A DNA stretch of 64,000 nucleotides from Bosea vestrisii (GTDB lineage: Bacteria; Pseudomonadota; Alphaproteobacteria; Rhizobiales; Beijerinckiaceae): assembly GCF_030144325.1 (NCBI RefSeq), contig NZ_CP126307.1:992001-1056000 (forward strand), in the 5' to 3' direction. Under the pieces are notes generated by a model. It saw nothing but the letters and a program-made list of their open reading frames with translations. It did no database searches and had not been told where the DNA came from. Shown here in pieces: positions 52,819 through 62,250 of the stretch. The first letter of the stretch is position 1. The number at the start of each line of letters is the position of its first letter. The position numbers and the translations under genes are program-made.

Positions 52819-55128
52819 TTAAAGCGGATACCCCGCTTCCTTCAGCGCCCCAAACACCTTGGCCGGGGTCGCCGGCATGTCGATCGCCTTGATGCCGGCG
52901 GCGCGGCTGAGCGCATCGACCATGGCGTTCATCACCGCCGGACAGGCGCCGATCGCGCCGGCCTCGCCTGCGCCCTTCACGCCGAGGGCATTGGTGACGC
53001 AAGGCACGTTGCGGGTCTCGAAATGGAAGTTCGGGATGTCGATCGCACGCGGCAGGGCGTAGTCCATGAAGGTCGCAGTCAGCATCTGGCCGGAATCGTC
53101 GAAGCGGATCTCCTCCATCAGCGCCTGGCCGATGCCCTGCGCCGCGCCGCCATGGACCTGGCCCTGCAGCATGATCGGGTTCAGCGTCACGCCGAAATCG
53201 TCGACCACGACATAGTTCTGAATCTCGGTGCCGCCGGTGGCAGGGTCGACTTCCAATTCAACCACATGGGTGCCGTTCGGATAGGTCGCCTCCGGCGGAG
53301 TCCAGCTCTGGTGGACGCTGAGCTGCTCGGCCTTGGCGCCCGGCAGATTGGCGATCGCCTGGAGATCGAGCTTCTTGTCGGTGCCGACGATGCGTACGGC
53401 GCCGTCGACGATCTCGAGATCGCCGGGACTGGCTTCGAGCGCATCAGAGGCGAGGCTCTTGAGATTGTCGGCAAGGATGCCGGTCGCCGCGTTCAGCGCC
53501 GCGCCACCGACGGGGATCGAGCGCGATCCGCCCGTGCCGGCGCCGGTCGCGACCCGGTCGGTGTCGCCCTGGATGACCTTGATGCGGTCCATCGGGATAT
53601 CGAGATGCTGCGAGACGAGTTGCGAATAGGCGGTCTCGTGGCCCTGCCCGTTCGACTGGGTGCCGATCAGCACGGTGACGGTGCCGTCCTTCTCCAGGAT
53701 CACGGTCGAACTCTCCGGCCCGCCACCGCCGCAGGCCTCGATATAGCAGGCGAGCCCGATGCCGCGGATCTTGCCGGCCTTCTGCGAGGTTTTCAGGCGG
53801 CTCTTGAAGCCCGACCAGTCCGCCACCTCCATGGCGCGGCGCATATGACCCTCGAACTCGCCGGAATCGTAGACCGGGCCGGTCTGCGTTCTGTGCGGCA
53901 TCTCGCTCGGCTTGACGAAGTTCTGCGCCCGCACCGCATCCGGCGTCTTGCCGGTCTCGCGTGCGATCGCATCGACCAGCCGCTCGATCAGATAGGCCGC
54001 CTCGGGCCGCCCGGCGCCGCGATAGGCATCCACCGGCGTGGTGTTGGTGAAGACGCCGCGGAAGCGGACATGCACGGCCGGGATGTTGTAGCAGCCCGGC
54101 GTCATCGTCGTGCCGACCCAGGGGATGAAGGGCCCATATTGCGAGAGATAGGCGCCCATATCGGCGGCGAGATCGACCTTGAGGCCGATGAACTTGCCGC
54201 GCTTGTCGAGCGCCATCGTCGCGGTGCTGAGATTGGCGCGGCCATGGGTGTCGGCAAGGAAGTGCTCGGTGCGATCGGCGACCCAGCGCACCGGCCGCTT
54301 CAGCATCTCGGCCGCCACCATGGTCAGCGGGTATTCGCGGTACATGAAGATCTTGGTGCCGAAGCCGCCGCCGACATCCGGCGTGATCACCCGGATGCGG
54401 GACTGATCGACCTTGAGGATGTAGTCGGCGAGGATCTCGCGCGTGCCATGGCTGCCCTGACTGCCGAGCGTCAGGGTCCAGCGCCTGGTCGCCTTGTCGT
54501 ACTCGGCGATACAGGCACGCGTCTCCATGTAGTTGGAGGCGAGACGGTTGTTGACGATGGTGACCGAGACCGTGCGATCAGCCTTGGCGAAGGCGTCTTC
54601 GGTCTTCCTGGCGTTGCCCTGCTCCGCCTCGAAGGCGACATTGCCGGCCCGGTCCGGCCAGACCTGCGGCGCCGTCCCGTCGAGCGCCTCGGCGATGCCG
54701 GTGATCGACGGTAGCGTCTCGAACTCGATCTCGATCGCCTCGGCGGCGTCGCGCGCCTGGTCGAGCGTCTCGGCGACGATGAAGGCGATGGCTTCGCCGA
54801 CATGCCGCACCGTATCGGTGGGCAGCACCGGCACCGGATTCGGTTTCACGTCCTCGCCGGAAATGTCCTTGATCAGCCCCTTGCAGGGGATGTCGCCGAG
54901 ATGGGCGACGTCCTCTCCGGTCAGGATCAGCTTGACGCCCTTGCGCTTCCTGGCCGTCTCCTTGTCGATAATCTTGAAGGTCGCGTGCGCATGCGGCGAG
55001 CGCAGAACATAAGCGTGCAGTGCGCCTTCGACCGCGGTGTCGTCGGTATAGCGGCCGGTGCCGGTGGTCAGACGCTGATCCTCGACCCGCCGCACCGGCT
55101 GGCCCATCCCGAACTTCATCGGACGCAT
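52819..55128 (-). CDS. CoxL-like molybdenum hydroxylase large subunit (xanthine dehydrogenase family), orphan
   Basis: A 769-residue molybdopterin-binding subunit of the xanthine/aldehyde/CO dehydrogenase family, full length. Visible are DQRLTTGTGRYTDD at the N-terminus, VGGGFGTKIFMYREYP, the active-site loop AYRGAGRPEAA (form II type, not the CSFR loop of true CO dehydrogenase), and GVKGAGEAGAIGACPAV with the catalytic Glu. The FeS and FAD subunits usual for the family are absent from the whole window. Electron transfer partners could instead be the two cytochromes downstream. Start 55128 (MRPMKFGMG) is preferred to an in-frame TTG. Confidence 0.9.
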   Translation of the reverse strand: MRPMKFGMGQPVRRVEDQRLTTGTGRYTDDTAVEGALHAYVLRSPHAHATFKIIDKETARKRKGVKLILTGEDVAHLGDIPCKGLIKDISGEDVKPNPVPVLPTDTVRHVGEAIAFIVAETLDQARDAAEAIEIEFETLPSITGIAEALDGTAPQVWPDRAGNVAFEAEQGNARKTEDAFAKADRTVSVTIVNNRLASNYMETRACIAEYDKATRRWTLTLGSQGSHGTREILADYILKVDQSRIRVITPDVGGGFGTKIFMYREYPLTMVAAEMLKRPVRWVADRTEHFLADTHGRANLSTATMALDKRGKFIGLKVDLAADMGAYLSQYGPFIPWVGTTMTPGCYNIPAVHVRFRGVFTNTTPVDAYRGAGRPEAAYLIERLVDAIARETGKTPDAVRAQNFVKPSEMPHRTQTGPVYDSGEFEGHMRRAMEVADWSGFKSRLKTSQKAGKIRGIGLACYIEACGGGGPESSTVILEKDGTVTVLIGTQSNGQGHETAYSQLVSQHLDIPMDRIKVIQGDTDRVATGAGTGGSRSIPVGGAALNAATGILADNLKSLASDALEASPGDLEIVDGAVRIVGTDKKLDLQAIANLPGAKAEQLSVHQSWTPPEATYPNGTHVVELEVDPATGGTEIQNYVVVDDFGVTLNPIMLQGQVHGGAAQGIGQALMEEIRFDDSGQMLTATFMDYALPRAIDIPNFHFETRNVPCVTNALGVKGAGEAGAIGACPAVMNAMVDALSRAAGIKAIDMPATPAKVFGALKEAGYPL

Positions 55129-55248
55129 CGGCAAACTTCCTTCGGATCACTCGAATGAGAAAGACTGGCGCAGGATCGCCGCGCCGTCACCCCGGTCCAC
55201 ATATAGGGACCGGGATGCGCCGAGCGCAGGCAGGCGGACCTTGAAAAC

Positions 55249-56202
55249 TCAGCGGATCATGCGCGCGGCGCTGTCCGCCATGCTCACCATCATATTGTAG
55301 CTGGAGACGATCCGGTTGGCATCGTTCGCCGCGCCCTTGCGGACATCGCCCTTCGACTTGCCGAGCTTCTCGCGGAAATCGCGCAGCGAGCCGAGCCAGG
55401 TGCTCGCCGAGGAATCGATCATCGGCACGCCGGACGGGTTGTTGTCCTTGAAGCGGTCCATCTCCTTGATCGCCCCGGAATAGCCGGCCAGCGCCGTGTC
55501 GAAGGCGGCGAGATCGACGATCGGTCGCTCATTGCTCGGCATCAAATCCATCACGGCGCGGGCGTTGATCATGATGTTGCGCAGCTGCCAGCGGGCAAGG
55601 CGGCCTTCGCTCGCCTCGATCGCCGCAAGCTCGCGGGCGTCGATGCCCTTCTTGTAGGCGTTGAGCTGCACGTCGAACTGGGCTCGCTCGCGCAGGAAAG
55701 CCTCCGCCGCCGGCACCATCTTGGCGTGCAGCTCCCGGCCCTCGGCGACATTGTCGCCGCGATAGTCCTTGCGCTCGTAATAGCGCTCGGCCCGGGTGAT
55801 CAGCGGCGCCAGCTCCTGATAGGCAGCGATGAAGCGCTTGACCGCGCCGTCGAGCTCCGGCTGGGCCGGCGCCTGGCCCGTCGCCGCCTCGGCCTTGGCG
55901 ATCTCGTCCTTGACGTCATAGAGACTGTAGAGCCCGTAATCGATGTAGCGCTCCTTGCCGGTCGGGCCCTTCTTCAAATCGACCCAGCTCTTGTAGCGAT
56001 CCCAGGATTCGATCGCCCTGAGCGTCCGGTTGGCGAGCGAGGTATAGGCGTTCGACTTAGCGATCGCAGCCTGCAGCTCCGGATCCTGCGCCGGCCGCTT
56101 CGCTGCGGTCTGCGGAGCCGCTTGTGCGAAGGCGAGCGGAATTGCGGAAGCAGTGCAAAGCAGGGCTGCGAGGGAGAGGCTCAGCAGGCGGGAGGCCTTC
56201 AT
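55249..56202 (-). CDS. DUF3829 (YiiG-like) secreted protein
   Basis: A 317-residue exported, mostly helical protein. Signal peptide LLSLSLAALLCTASAIPLAFAQ. Downstream, long helices in the pattern of DUF3829 (YiiG) proteins: KSNAYTSLANRTLRAIESWDRYKSWVDL, KRFIAAYQELAPLITRAERYYERKDYRGDNV and RIVSSYNMMVSMADSAARMIR at the end. Possible lipoprotein-type relatives exist, but no lipobox cysteine sits at the cleavage site. Function unknown. ATG 56202 chosen over the open frame to 56325. Confidence 0.7.
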   Translation of the reverse strand: MKASRLLSLSLAALLCTASAIPLAFAQAAPQTAAKRPAQDPELQAAIAKSNAYTSLANRTLRAIESWDRYKSWVDLKKGPTGKERYIDYGLYSLYDVKDEIAKAEAATGQAPAQPELDGAVKRFIAAYQELAPLITRAERYYERKDYRGDNVAEGRELHAKMVPAAEAFLRERAQFDVQLNAYKKGIDARELAAIEASEGRLARWQLRNIMINARAVMDLMPSNERPIVDLAAFDTALAGYSGAIKEMDRFKDNNPSGVPMIDSSASTWLGSLRDFREKLGKSKGDVRKGAANDANRIVSSYNMMVSMADSAARMIR

Positions 56203-56291
56203 CAGTGCACCTTGGATCGACCACGGCCGGATTTCAGGCCGCGTCGTCTTATCGGCGCTGGAGCCCCGAACCGCAACCAAAAGGCGACATT

Positions 56292-56606
56292 TCAGTATTC
56301 CACCGGCTCGCCGCGCATCGCCCAATCCTTGAAGCCGCCGATATAGTGGCTGTCGATGTCGAGCCCGGCCGCCTGCGCAAATTCCAGCGCCCGCAGCGAA
56401 CGCACGCCGGCGGCGCAGGAGAGAACGATGCGCTTGCCGGGCTCGTCCGGCAGGTCGGCGGGATCGAACTGCGAGAGTGGCCGCGAGACCGAGCCGGGAA
56501 TGCGCCCCGCCGCGAACTCATGCGGCTCGCGCACGTCGACGATCAGGATCGAGCCGTCGGCGAGCCCTGCCTTGACGGCGTCGATGTCGAGGTCGTTTAC
56601 GATCAT
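56292..56606 (-). CDS. Single-domain rhodanese-like protein
   Basis: A 104-residue rhodanese with the active-site Cys64 in the loop CAAGVRS, preceded by VDVREPHEFAAGRIPGS. It would transfer sulfur from thiosulfate or another donor, or act as a Cys-phosphatase-like binder. It follows the TRAP permease by 21 bases on the same strand, so the two are probably co-expressed; whether the transported acid contains sulfur is a guess only. Confidence 0.88.
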   Translation of the reverse strand: MIVNDLDIDAVKAGLADGSILIVDVREPHEFAAGRIPGSVSRPLSQFDPADLPDEPGKRIVLSCAAGVRSLRALEFAQAAGLDIDSHYIGGFKDWAMRGEPVEY

Positions 56607-56627
56607 GCTGTCGCTCTCGGGTGTCGC

Positions 56628-57947
56628 TCAGTTCAGGAGCTTAACCAGATAGAGTGCGATCGCCGGAAATGCCACGAGGATACAAAGCCGTATCACGTCG
56701 GCGGCGACAAAGGGCAGCACGCCGCGATAGATCCGCGTCACCGGCACGTCGCGCGCCAGCGAGGCGACGACGAAGACATTGAGCCCGATCGGCGGGCAGG
56801 TCATGCCGATGCCGACCACGACCAGGACGAGGATGCCGAACCAGATCGCGATGTCGTCGCTCGGCATGCCGAAATCGAGCGCGGTCACGATCGGGAAGAA
56901 CACCGGCAGCGTCAGAAGGATCATGGCGAGCTCGTCCATCACGCCGCCGAGCACGATGTAGAACAGCAGAAGGCCGACCAGCACGGTGTAAGGCGCCCAG
57001 CCGGACGCCGCGATCATCTCGGCCGCCGCCGTCGGCACCTGCGTCAGCGCCAGGAACGCGTTGAACACCTCCGCCCCGAGCAGGATCGCGAAGATCATGG
57101 CCGAGGTCTCGGCCGTCTGCAGGATCGCCTGCTTGATCTCCGCGAGGCCGAGCGTGCGTCGGAACAGGCCGATCGCCAGCATGATGAAGGCGCCGACCGA
57201 GGCTCCCTCGGTCGGGGTGAAGATGCCACCATAGATGCCGCCGACCACGATCACCGCGACCGCCATCGCCGGGATGACTCCGACGAGCAGCGGCCAGCGC
57301 TCGCGCCAGGGCGTGCGCGCATGCGCCGGGCCGAGCGTGCCGTCGAGCCGGGTCATGATGGCGATGGTGATGCAGTAGAACGCCGCGGCCATCAGCCCCG
57401 GGATCAGCGCCGCCTGGAACAGCTTGGCGATGTTCTGCTCGGTCGAGATCGCATAGACGACGAGGATGACCGAGGGCGGGATCAGGATGCCGAGCGTGCC
57501 GCCGACGGCGGTGACGCCGCAGGCGAAGCCGGGATCGTAGCGGTAGCTGCGCAATTGCGGCAGCGCGGCACGGGCGAAGGTCGCGGTGGTCGCCACCGAG
57601 GAGCCGCAGATCGCGCCGAAGCCGGTGCAGGCGCCGATCATCGCCATGCCGAGGCCGCCGCGGCGATGGCCGACAAAGGCCGAGGCCGCCTTGAACAGGT
57701 CACCCGCCAGCCCCGAGCGCTCGGCGAAGGCGCCCATCAGCACGAAGAGCGGGATCACCGACAGAGTGTAATTGGCGAAGATCTGGTAGGGCGTGGTGCG
57801 GATATAGTTGAGGAAGGGCTCGAGCCCGTTGAGCTGGATATAGCCGGCGCTGCCGACGACCAGCATGGCGAGGCCGATCGGCAGGCGCAGCGCCATCAGC
57901 GCCAGCATGACGGCAAAGCCGGCGGTCGCGAGGGAAAAACCGCTCAT
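56628..57947 (-). CDS. TRAP transporter large permease (DctM-like)
   Basis: A 439-residue membrane protein with about twelve hydrophobic segments. Family marks include PLFVLMGAFAERSG, GLGMAMIGACTGFGAICGSSVATTATF and the C-terminal MTCPPIGLNVFVVASLA. It is the ion-coupled permease of the dctP-dctQ-dctM operon. Its ATG overlaps the dctQ stop (ATGA). Confidence 0.94.
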   Translation of the reverse strand: MSGFSLATAGFAVMLALMALRLPIGLAMLVVGSAGYIQLNGLEPFLNYIRTTPYQIFANYTLSVIPLFVLMGAFAERSGLAGDLFKAASAFVGHRRGGLGMAMIGACTGFGAICGSSVATTATFARAALPQLRSYRYDPGFACGVTAVGGTLGILIPPSVILVVYAISTEQNIAKLFQAALIPGLMAAAFYCITIAIMTRLDGTLGPAHARTPWRERWPLLVGVIPAMAVAVIVVGGIYGGIFTPTEGASVGAFIMLAIGLFRRTLGLAEIKQAILQTAETSAMIFAILLGAEVFNAFLALTQVPTAAAEMIAASGWAPYTVLVGLLLFYIVLGGVMDELAMILLTLPVFFPIVTALDFGMPSDDIAIWFGILVLVVVGIGMTCPPIGLNVFVVASLARDVPVTRIYRGVLPFVAADVIRLCILVAFPAIALYLVKLLN

Positions 57948-58447
57948 TGGGGCTGCCTCAGCAGGCGGCTGGCGCTGACGAAGGCCGCAAGCGCGACGAA
58001 GCCGGCGAGCACCGCGCAGAGCGCGATCGGCAGATAGCTCGGCAGCTGCAGCACCATGGTGTTCTCGCCACTGGCGAGCGCCGAGCGCGCCCCGACGCCG
58101 AGCCGCCAGGCGATCAGCGCCATGGCGAGGCCGTAGACCACGTCCCAGAGCGCATCGAGCCCGTCGCGCCAGCGCTGCGGCAGCTTCAGCGTAAAGGTGT
58201 CGACGAAGATGTTGCCGCGCTTCAATTGGCAGAGCGGCAGGAAGCAGAAGGCGGCGACAGCCGTCGCCATCTGCACCAGCTCGAAATCGCCCGGCACACC
58301 GGCCGCGCCGACGAGATCGCTGCGCAAGGTCACGCTGACCACGACCATGGTCGCGAGCGCGATCAGCAGCACTCCACCGATGAGCGCGACCGCCTCCGCC
58401 ACCGCGTCGATGCGCGATGGCGGCCTTTCCCCCATGTCCCCGGTCAT
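57944..58447 (-). CDS. TRAP transporter small permease (DctQ-like)
   Basis: A 167-residue four-helix membrane subunit. It shows LIALATMVVVSVTLRSDLVGA, ELVQMATAVAAFCFLPLCQLKRGNIFVD (characteristic of DctQ) and a last helix near LPIALCAVLAGFVALA. It sits between dctP (8 bases upstream) and dctM (4-base overlap) and completes the TRAP membrane complex. Confidence 0.92.
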   Translation of the reverse strand: MTGDMGERPPSRIDAVAEAVALIGGVLLIALATMVVVSVTLRSDLVGAAGVPGDFELVQMATAVAAFCFLPLCQLKRGNIFVDTFTLKLPQRWRDGLDALWDVVYGLAMALIAWRLGVGARSALASGENTMVLQLPSYLPIALCAVLAGFVALAAFVSASRLLRQPQ

Positions 58448-58455
58448 CGCGGCGA

Positions 58456-59508
58456 TCAGGCAGCGTTCTGGTGCTTGGTCAGCGCAGCGCGGGCGGCAGC
58501 GAGCAGCTTCTCGCCATCGAGGCCCTTGTCCTTGGCGGTCTTGAGCCAGCCCTCGATCACCGGCTCGGTCGTCTTGCGCCAGCGCGCCGCTTCCGCTTCG
58601 TCGATGGTGGTGATGCTGTTGCCGCGCTTCTTGACCATCTCGGAAACGACGATCGCCTGCTCGTCCCAGACCTTGCCGGCCATGGCCGACGCCACGGCGC
58701 CCGAGTTCTTGTCGAGGATCGCCTTGAGATCGGGCGCAAGCCCCTCGTACTTCGCCTTGTTCATCGCGAGCACGAAGGTCGCGACATAGAAGGTCGGCGA
58801 ACCCGGGATCTCGGTGTGGTTCTTGACCAATTCCTGCACCTTGATCGAGGGCACGACCTCCCAGGGCACGACACAGCCGTCGATCACGCGCTGCGCCAGC
58901 GATTCCGGCACCTGCGGGATCGGCATGCCGATGGCGTTGACGCCGAGCGCGCGCAGCGCTTCGCCGGCGAGCCGGGTCGGGAAGCGCAGCTTCAGACCCT
59001 TCAGGTCCTCCATCGTCTTCACCGGCTTGTTGGCGTGGATCAGGCCGTGGTCATGCGCCCAGAAGCAGATCGGATGGATGTCCTTGAACTCGTCCTTGAG
59101 GTGCTCGCTGGCATAGTCGGTCAGGGCCAGCGAATTCACCAGCGCCCGCTTGTTCGCCACGAAGGGCAGCTCGAACGCCTCGATGCCGGTGAAGCGGCCG
59201 GGCGTGTTGCCGGGCAGCGTCCAGACGATGTCGACGACGCCGTCGCGTGCCTGATCGTAGAGCTGGGGCGGGGTGCCGCCGAGCTGCATCGACGGGAAGA
59301 TGTCGATCTTGATCCGGCCGTTCGATTCGGCCCCGACCTTGTCGGCCCAGGGCTTCAGGAACTTGGAGTGTCCGTTGGCCACTGGCGGCAGGAAGTGGTG
59401 CATGCGCAGCGTCACTTCCTGCGCATTGGCGCGGCTGGCGCGCAGCACCGCGGGAGCGGCCACGGCCGAGCCGGCGAGCGTCAGGAACTTGCGGCGATCA
59501 AAGCTCAT
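58456..59508 (-). CDS. TRAP transporter substrate-binding protein (DctP-like)
   Basis: A 350-residue periplasmic binding protein. The Tat-type signal DRRKFLTLAGSAVAAPAVL suggests export folded. The conserved DctP segment GLKLRFPTRLAGEALRALGVN holds the Arg that binds the carboxylate of the substrate in this family, so an organic acid is likely. First gene of the TRAP operon. Confidence 0.93.
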   Translation of the reverse strand: MSFDRRKFLTLAGSAVAAPAVLRASRANAQEVTLRMHHFLPPVANGHSKFLKPWADKVGAESNGRIKIDIFPSMQLGGTPPQLYDQARDGVVDIVWTLPGNTPGRFTGIEAFELPFVANKRALVNSLALTDYASEHLKDEFKDIHPICFWAHDHGLIHANKPVKTMEDLKGLKLRFPTRLAGEALRALGVNAIGMPIPQVPESLAQRVIDGCVVPWEVVPSIKVQELVKNHTEIPGSPTFYVATFVLAMNKAKYEGLAPDLKAILDKNSGAVASAMAGKVWDEQAIVVSEMVKKRGNSITTIDEAEAARWRKTTEPVIEGWLKTAKDKGLDGEKLLAAARAALTKHQNAA

Positions 59509-59730
59509 TTGGGTCCCCTCCCCGGGAATTCTGCGTTGTTGCGTTCACCCTGCCGCGGGCCTTGCCAGCAAAAGGCCGGCTGGCCCGTCTCGCGAAGACG
59601 CAAGATGGATCAAACCGGCCCCGATGCAAACTGGCCGGAAGTCTCACGCCTTCCCGGCCTTATAGTTTCATTCGTAACTAATTCGCAAGCCCGACGGAAC
59701 TTGCCCGGCGGGCCGCTCTCGCGAGCGTGA

Positions 59731-60174
59731 TCAGGCCAGCGGCGGAATACGCAGCACCCAGCCCGGCTGGATCAGATCGGGATCCTTCACCGGCGGCGTG
59801 TTGGCCTTGACGATCTCTGTGTACTTGGCGCCCTTGCCCTTGCCGTAATTCTCCTCGGCGATCTTCCAGAGCGTGTCGCCCTTCTTCACCGTGTAGAACA
59901 CCGCGGCAGCCGCTTCCTTGTTGACGATCAGCTCCGATTCGACCGAACCGACGCCGGCGGTGTTGCCGATCGCCAGGATGATCTTCTCGGCCTCCTCGGT
60001 GCTCAGCGCCTTGCCGGAGACCTTCACCTTGTCACCCGTAACGTCGATCTTGACGTCGGACGGCAGGCCGTGGCCGGCCAGTTCCTTCTGCAACTGATCT
60101 GCCGTCGCCGCATTGGCGGAGCTCGACCCGAAGATCTTGGCGCCGGCTTCCTTGATGAAACTGAACAGACCCAT
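59731..60174 (-). CDS. BON-LysM protein (Kbp/YgaU-like)
   Basis: A 147-residue protein with two parts: a BON domain at about residues 25-85 (HGLPSDVKIDVTGDKVKVSGKALSTEEAEKI) and a LysM domain at about 95-146 (YTVKKGDTLWKIAEENYGKG and IQPGWVLRIPPLA). It has no signal peptide, like E. coli Kbp (YgaU), a cytosolic potassium-binding protein. The same role here is inferred from the layout only. Confidence 0.87.
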   Translation of the reverse strand: MGLFSFIKEAGAKIFGSSSANAATADQLQKELAGHGLPSDVKIDVTGDKVKVSGKALSTEEAEKIILAIGNTAGVGSVESELIVNKEAAAAVFYTVKKGDTLWKIAEENYGKGKGAKYTEIVKANTPPVKDPDLIQPGWVLRIPPLA

Positions 60175-60250
60175 AGCATGCTCTCCTGGCGCGCCTTCCG
60201 TTCGACCAGGATTGGTCGAACGCTAGGACTTCACGCAACCCGACAGCCTT

Positions 60251-60300
60251 GGAGCATGTTCTGGTCGCAAAAGTGGCGTCACCTTGCGGAACACGTTCCC
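60251..60300. repeat. Rhizobial-type short palindrome
   Basis: An imperfect inverted repeat in which GGAGCATGTTCTGGTCGCAAAAGTGG pairs with CACCTTGCGGAACACGTTCCC. Elements beginning GAGCATG and centred on AAAGTGG are familiar intergenic repeats in Hyphomicrobiales. Lies within the 266-base gap upstream of the HbpS-like gene. Confidence 0.5.
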
Positions 60301-60440
60301 GGACGGGCAATCCATCAAGCCCATTCGGAACGACAACTGCAAGACGAAACCGCGTCGTCGCCCTTCCCTCGCGTCGTCGGCACTGGCAGAACGGGGCCGA
60401 ACCAAAGAACGCCCGTCATCGATACCGTGAAAGGCCAGCC

Positions 60441-60875
60441 ATGACCGCACTCACCCTCGAACAGGCCAGCGTGATCATCGACGGCGCCCTGAAATATGCG
60501 CGCGACAATGCCCTGAAGCCGCTCGCCATCGCGGTGCTGGACGCGCGCGGCGCGCAGAAATTCTTCCTCGCGCAGGACGGCACCAGTCTGAAGCGCGGCG
60601 AGATCGCGCTCGGCAAGGCCAATGGCGCGATCGCGCTCGGCGTCGGCCCGCGCACCCTCAACAAGATGGCGCTCGAGCGCCCGCACTTCATCAACGGCGT
60701 CGCGCTCTCGGTCGGCGGGCCGGTGGTGCCTGTCCCCGGTGGGGCGCTGGTTCGCAATGCCGATGGCGACCTCATCGGCGTCGTCGGCATTTCCGGCGAC
60801 ACCTCCGACAATGACGAGGCGGCGGCGCTCGCCGGCATCGCCGCAGCCGGACTGGTGGCTGAAACCGGCGGCTGA
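60441..60875 (+). CDS. GlcG/HbpS-like (DUF336) protein
   Basis: A 144-residue protein of the heme-degrading/HbpS-like family. Recognisable are LAIAVLDARGAQKFFLAQDGTS near residue 28, SLKRGEIALGKANGAIALGVG, and PVPGGALVRNADGDLIGVVGISGDTSDNDE at the C-terminal half. Family members bind heme or cobalamin or have unclear metabolic roles (GlcG). No signal peptide. The start ATG 60441 follows an open frame from 60249. Confidence 0.85.
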   Translation: MTALTLEQASVIIDGALKYARDNALKPLAIAVLDARGAQKFFLAQDGTSLKRGEIALGKANGAIALGVGPRTLNKMALERPHFINGVALSVGGPVVPVPGGALVRNADGDLIGVVGISGDTSDNDEAAALAGIAAAGLVAETGG

Positions 60876-61002
60876 ACTCTGCTATCGTCGCATGCGACCC
60901 TGCCGGTCCGGCCCTGCGCCATGTCGCATTGCAAGGCCGGCGGATTTCCGGCAACGGGTGCGTGACCGGCGGCCCTTGAAGCCGTCTTTAGGAACTGCGA
61001 CC

Positions 61003-62073
61003 ATGAACATCGCCACCGCCATCGAGGGCGAAACCGTCCAGACCGACGTGCTGATCATCGGCGCCGGCCCGTGCGGCCTGTTCGCCGTGTTCGAGCTCGG
61101 CCTCCTCGACATCAAGGCCCATCTCGTCGACATCCTGCCCAAGGTCGGCGGCCAATGCGCCGAGCTCTATCCGGAGAAGCCGATCTACGACATTCCCGGC
61201 TTCCCGCTCGTCACCGGCCAGGGGCTGGTCGACAATCTGATGGAGCAGATCAAGCCATTCGGCGCGACTTTCCATCTCAACCAGATGATCGAGCAGGTCG
61301 AGGTGCTCGGTACCGCGGAAGCGCCGCGCTTCCGCCTGCGTACCGATGCCGACACGGTTTTCGAAACGAAAGCGATCCTGATCGCGGCCGGTGGCGGCTC
61401 GTTCCAGCCGAAGAAGCCGCCGATCCCCGGCATCGAGGCTTATGAGGGCCGCCATGACGGCGGCGGCGTGCACTATGCCGTACGCAAGATGGAGGCCTTC
61501 CGCGGCCGCGAGATCCTGATCGTCGGCGGTGGCGATTCGGCGCTCGACTGGACACTGAGCCTGCAGCCGATCGCCAAGCGTGTGACGCTGATGCACCGGC
61601 GCGACGATTTCCGCGCCGCTCCCCACTCGGTCGAGCAGATGCGCGCCCTCGTCGCCTCCGGCGCAATGGATCTGAAGCTCGGCCAGGTGCTGGGGCTCAA
61701 GGGCGAAGGCAACGATCTGCAGGGGGCAGTCTGCCGCGACAATGCCGGCGCCGAGTTCGAGGTCGCCTGCAATACGATGCTGCCCTTCTTCGGCCTGACG
61801 ATGAAGCTCGGACCGATCGCCGACTGGGGCCTGAACCTCCACGAGAACCTGATCCCGGCCGACACCGAGAAGTTCGAGACCAATGTGCCCGGCATCTTCG
61901 CCATCGGCGACATCAACACCTATCCGGGCAAGCTGAAGCTGATCCTGTCGGGCTTCCACGAGGCAGCACTCGCCGCCCAGAAAGTCCACCGCTACGTCTA
62001 TCCGGAGAAGCGGCTGACCTTCCAGTACACGACCTCGTCGACCGCTTTGCAGAAGAAGCTCGGCGTGGCTTGA
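61003..62073 (+). CDS. Ferredoxin-NADP reductase (thioredoxin reductase-like type)
   Basis: A 356-residue FAD/NADPH flavoprotein that passes electrons between NADPH and ferredoxin or flavodoxin. The FAD site is IIGAGPCGLFAVFELGLL near residue 20, followed by PKVGGQCAELYPEKPIYDIPG; the NADPH site is GGGDSALDWTL, and GIFAIGDINTYPGK is the C-terminal FAD contact. The redox CxxC of thioredoxin reductase is absent (Cys pair replaced), which is the trait of the YumC/TrxR-like FNR class. ATG 61003 is chosen within a longer open frame. Confidence 0.92.
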   Translation: MNIATAIEGETVQTDVLIIGAGPCGLFAVFELGLLDIKAHLVDILPKVGGQCAELYPEKPIYDIPGFPLVTGQGLVDNLMEQIKPFGATFHLNQMIEQVEVLGTAEAPRFRLRTDADTVFETKAILIAAGGGSFQPKKPPIPGIEAYEGRHDGGGVHYAVRKMEAFRGREILIVGGGDSALDWTLSLQPIAKRVTLMHRRDDFRAAPHSVEQMRALVASGAMDLKLGQVLGLKGEGNDLQGAVCRDNAGAEFEVACNTMLPFFGLTMKLGPIADWGLNLHENLIPADTEKFETNVPGIFAIGDINTYPGKLKLILSGFHEAALAAQKVHRYVYPEKRLTFQYTTSSTALQKKLGVA

Positions 62074-62087
62074 GAGGGTGTGACCTA

Positions 62088-62242
62088 TCCCCTCTCCCCT
62101 TGCGGGAGAGGGTTAGGGTGAGGGGTCGTGCGACGCTGATCGTTGGCCCGACGCGACATTTCTCGAAACTTTCCAGACCTGAGCGACCCCTCATCCGGCC
62201 CTTCGGGCCACCTTCTCCCGCAAGGGGAGAAGGGAGGTCGCG
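62088..62242. repeat. Dispersed inverted-repeat element (CCTCTCCC type)
   Basis: Begins CCTCTCCCCTTGCGGGAGAGGG and ends with the opposite orientation of CCTTCTCCCGCAAGGGGAGAAGG; AGGGGTCG and CGACCCCT form further inverted pairs inside. This terminal pattern occurs as an intergenic repeat in many proteobacteria. No coding content. Confidence 0.75.
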
Positions 62243-62250
62243 ACCTGTCC

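Noticed and set aside
56124..58037. 637-codon plus-strand frame opposite the TRAP genes
   Set aside because: Its composition (His/Asp/Arg-rich) is the typical reverse-strand shadow of hydrophobic permease genes.
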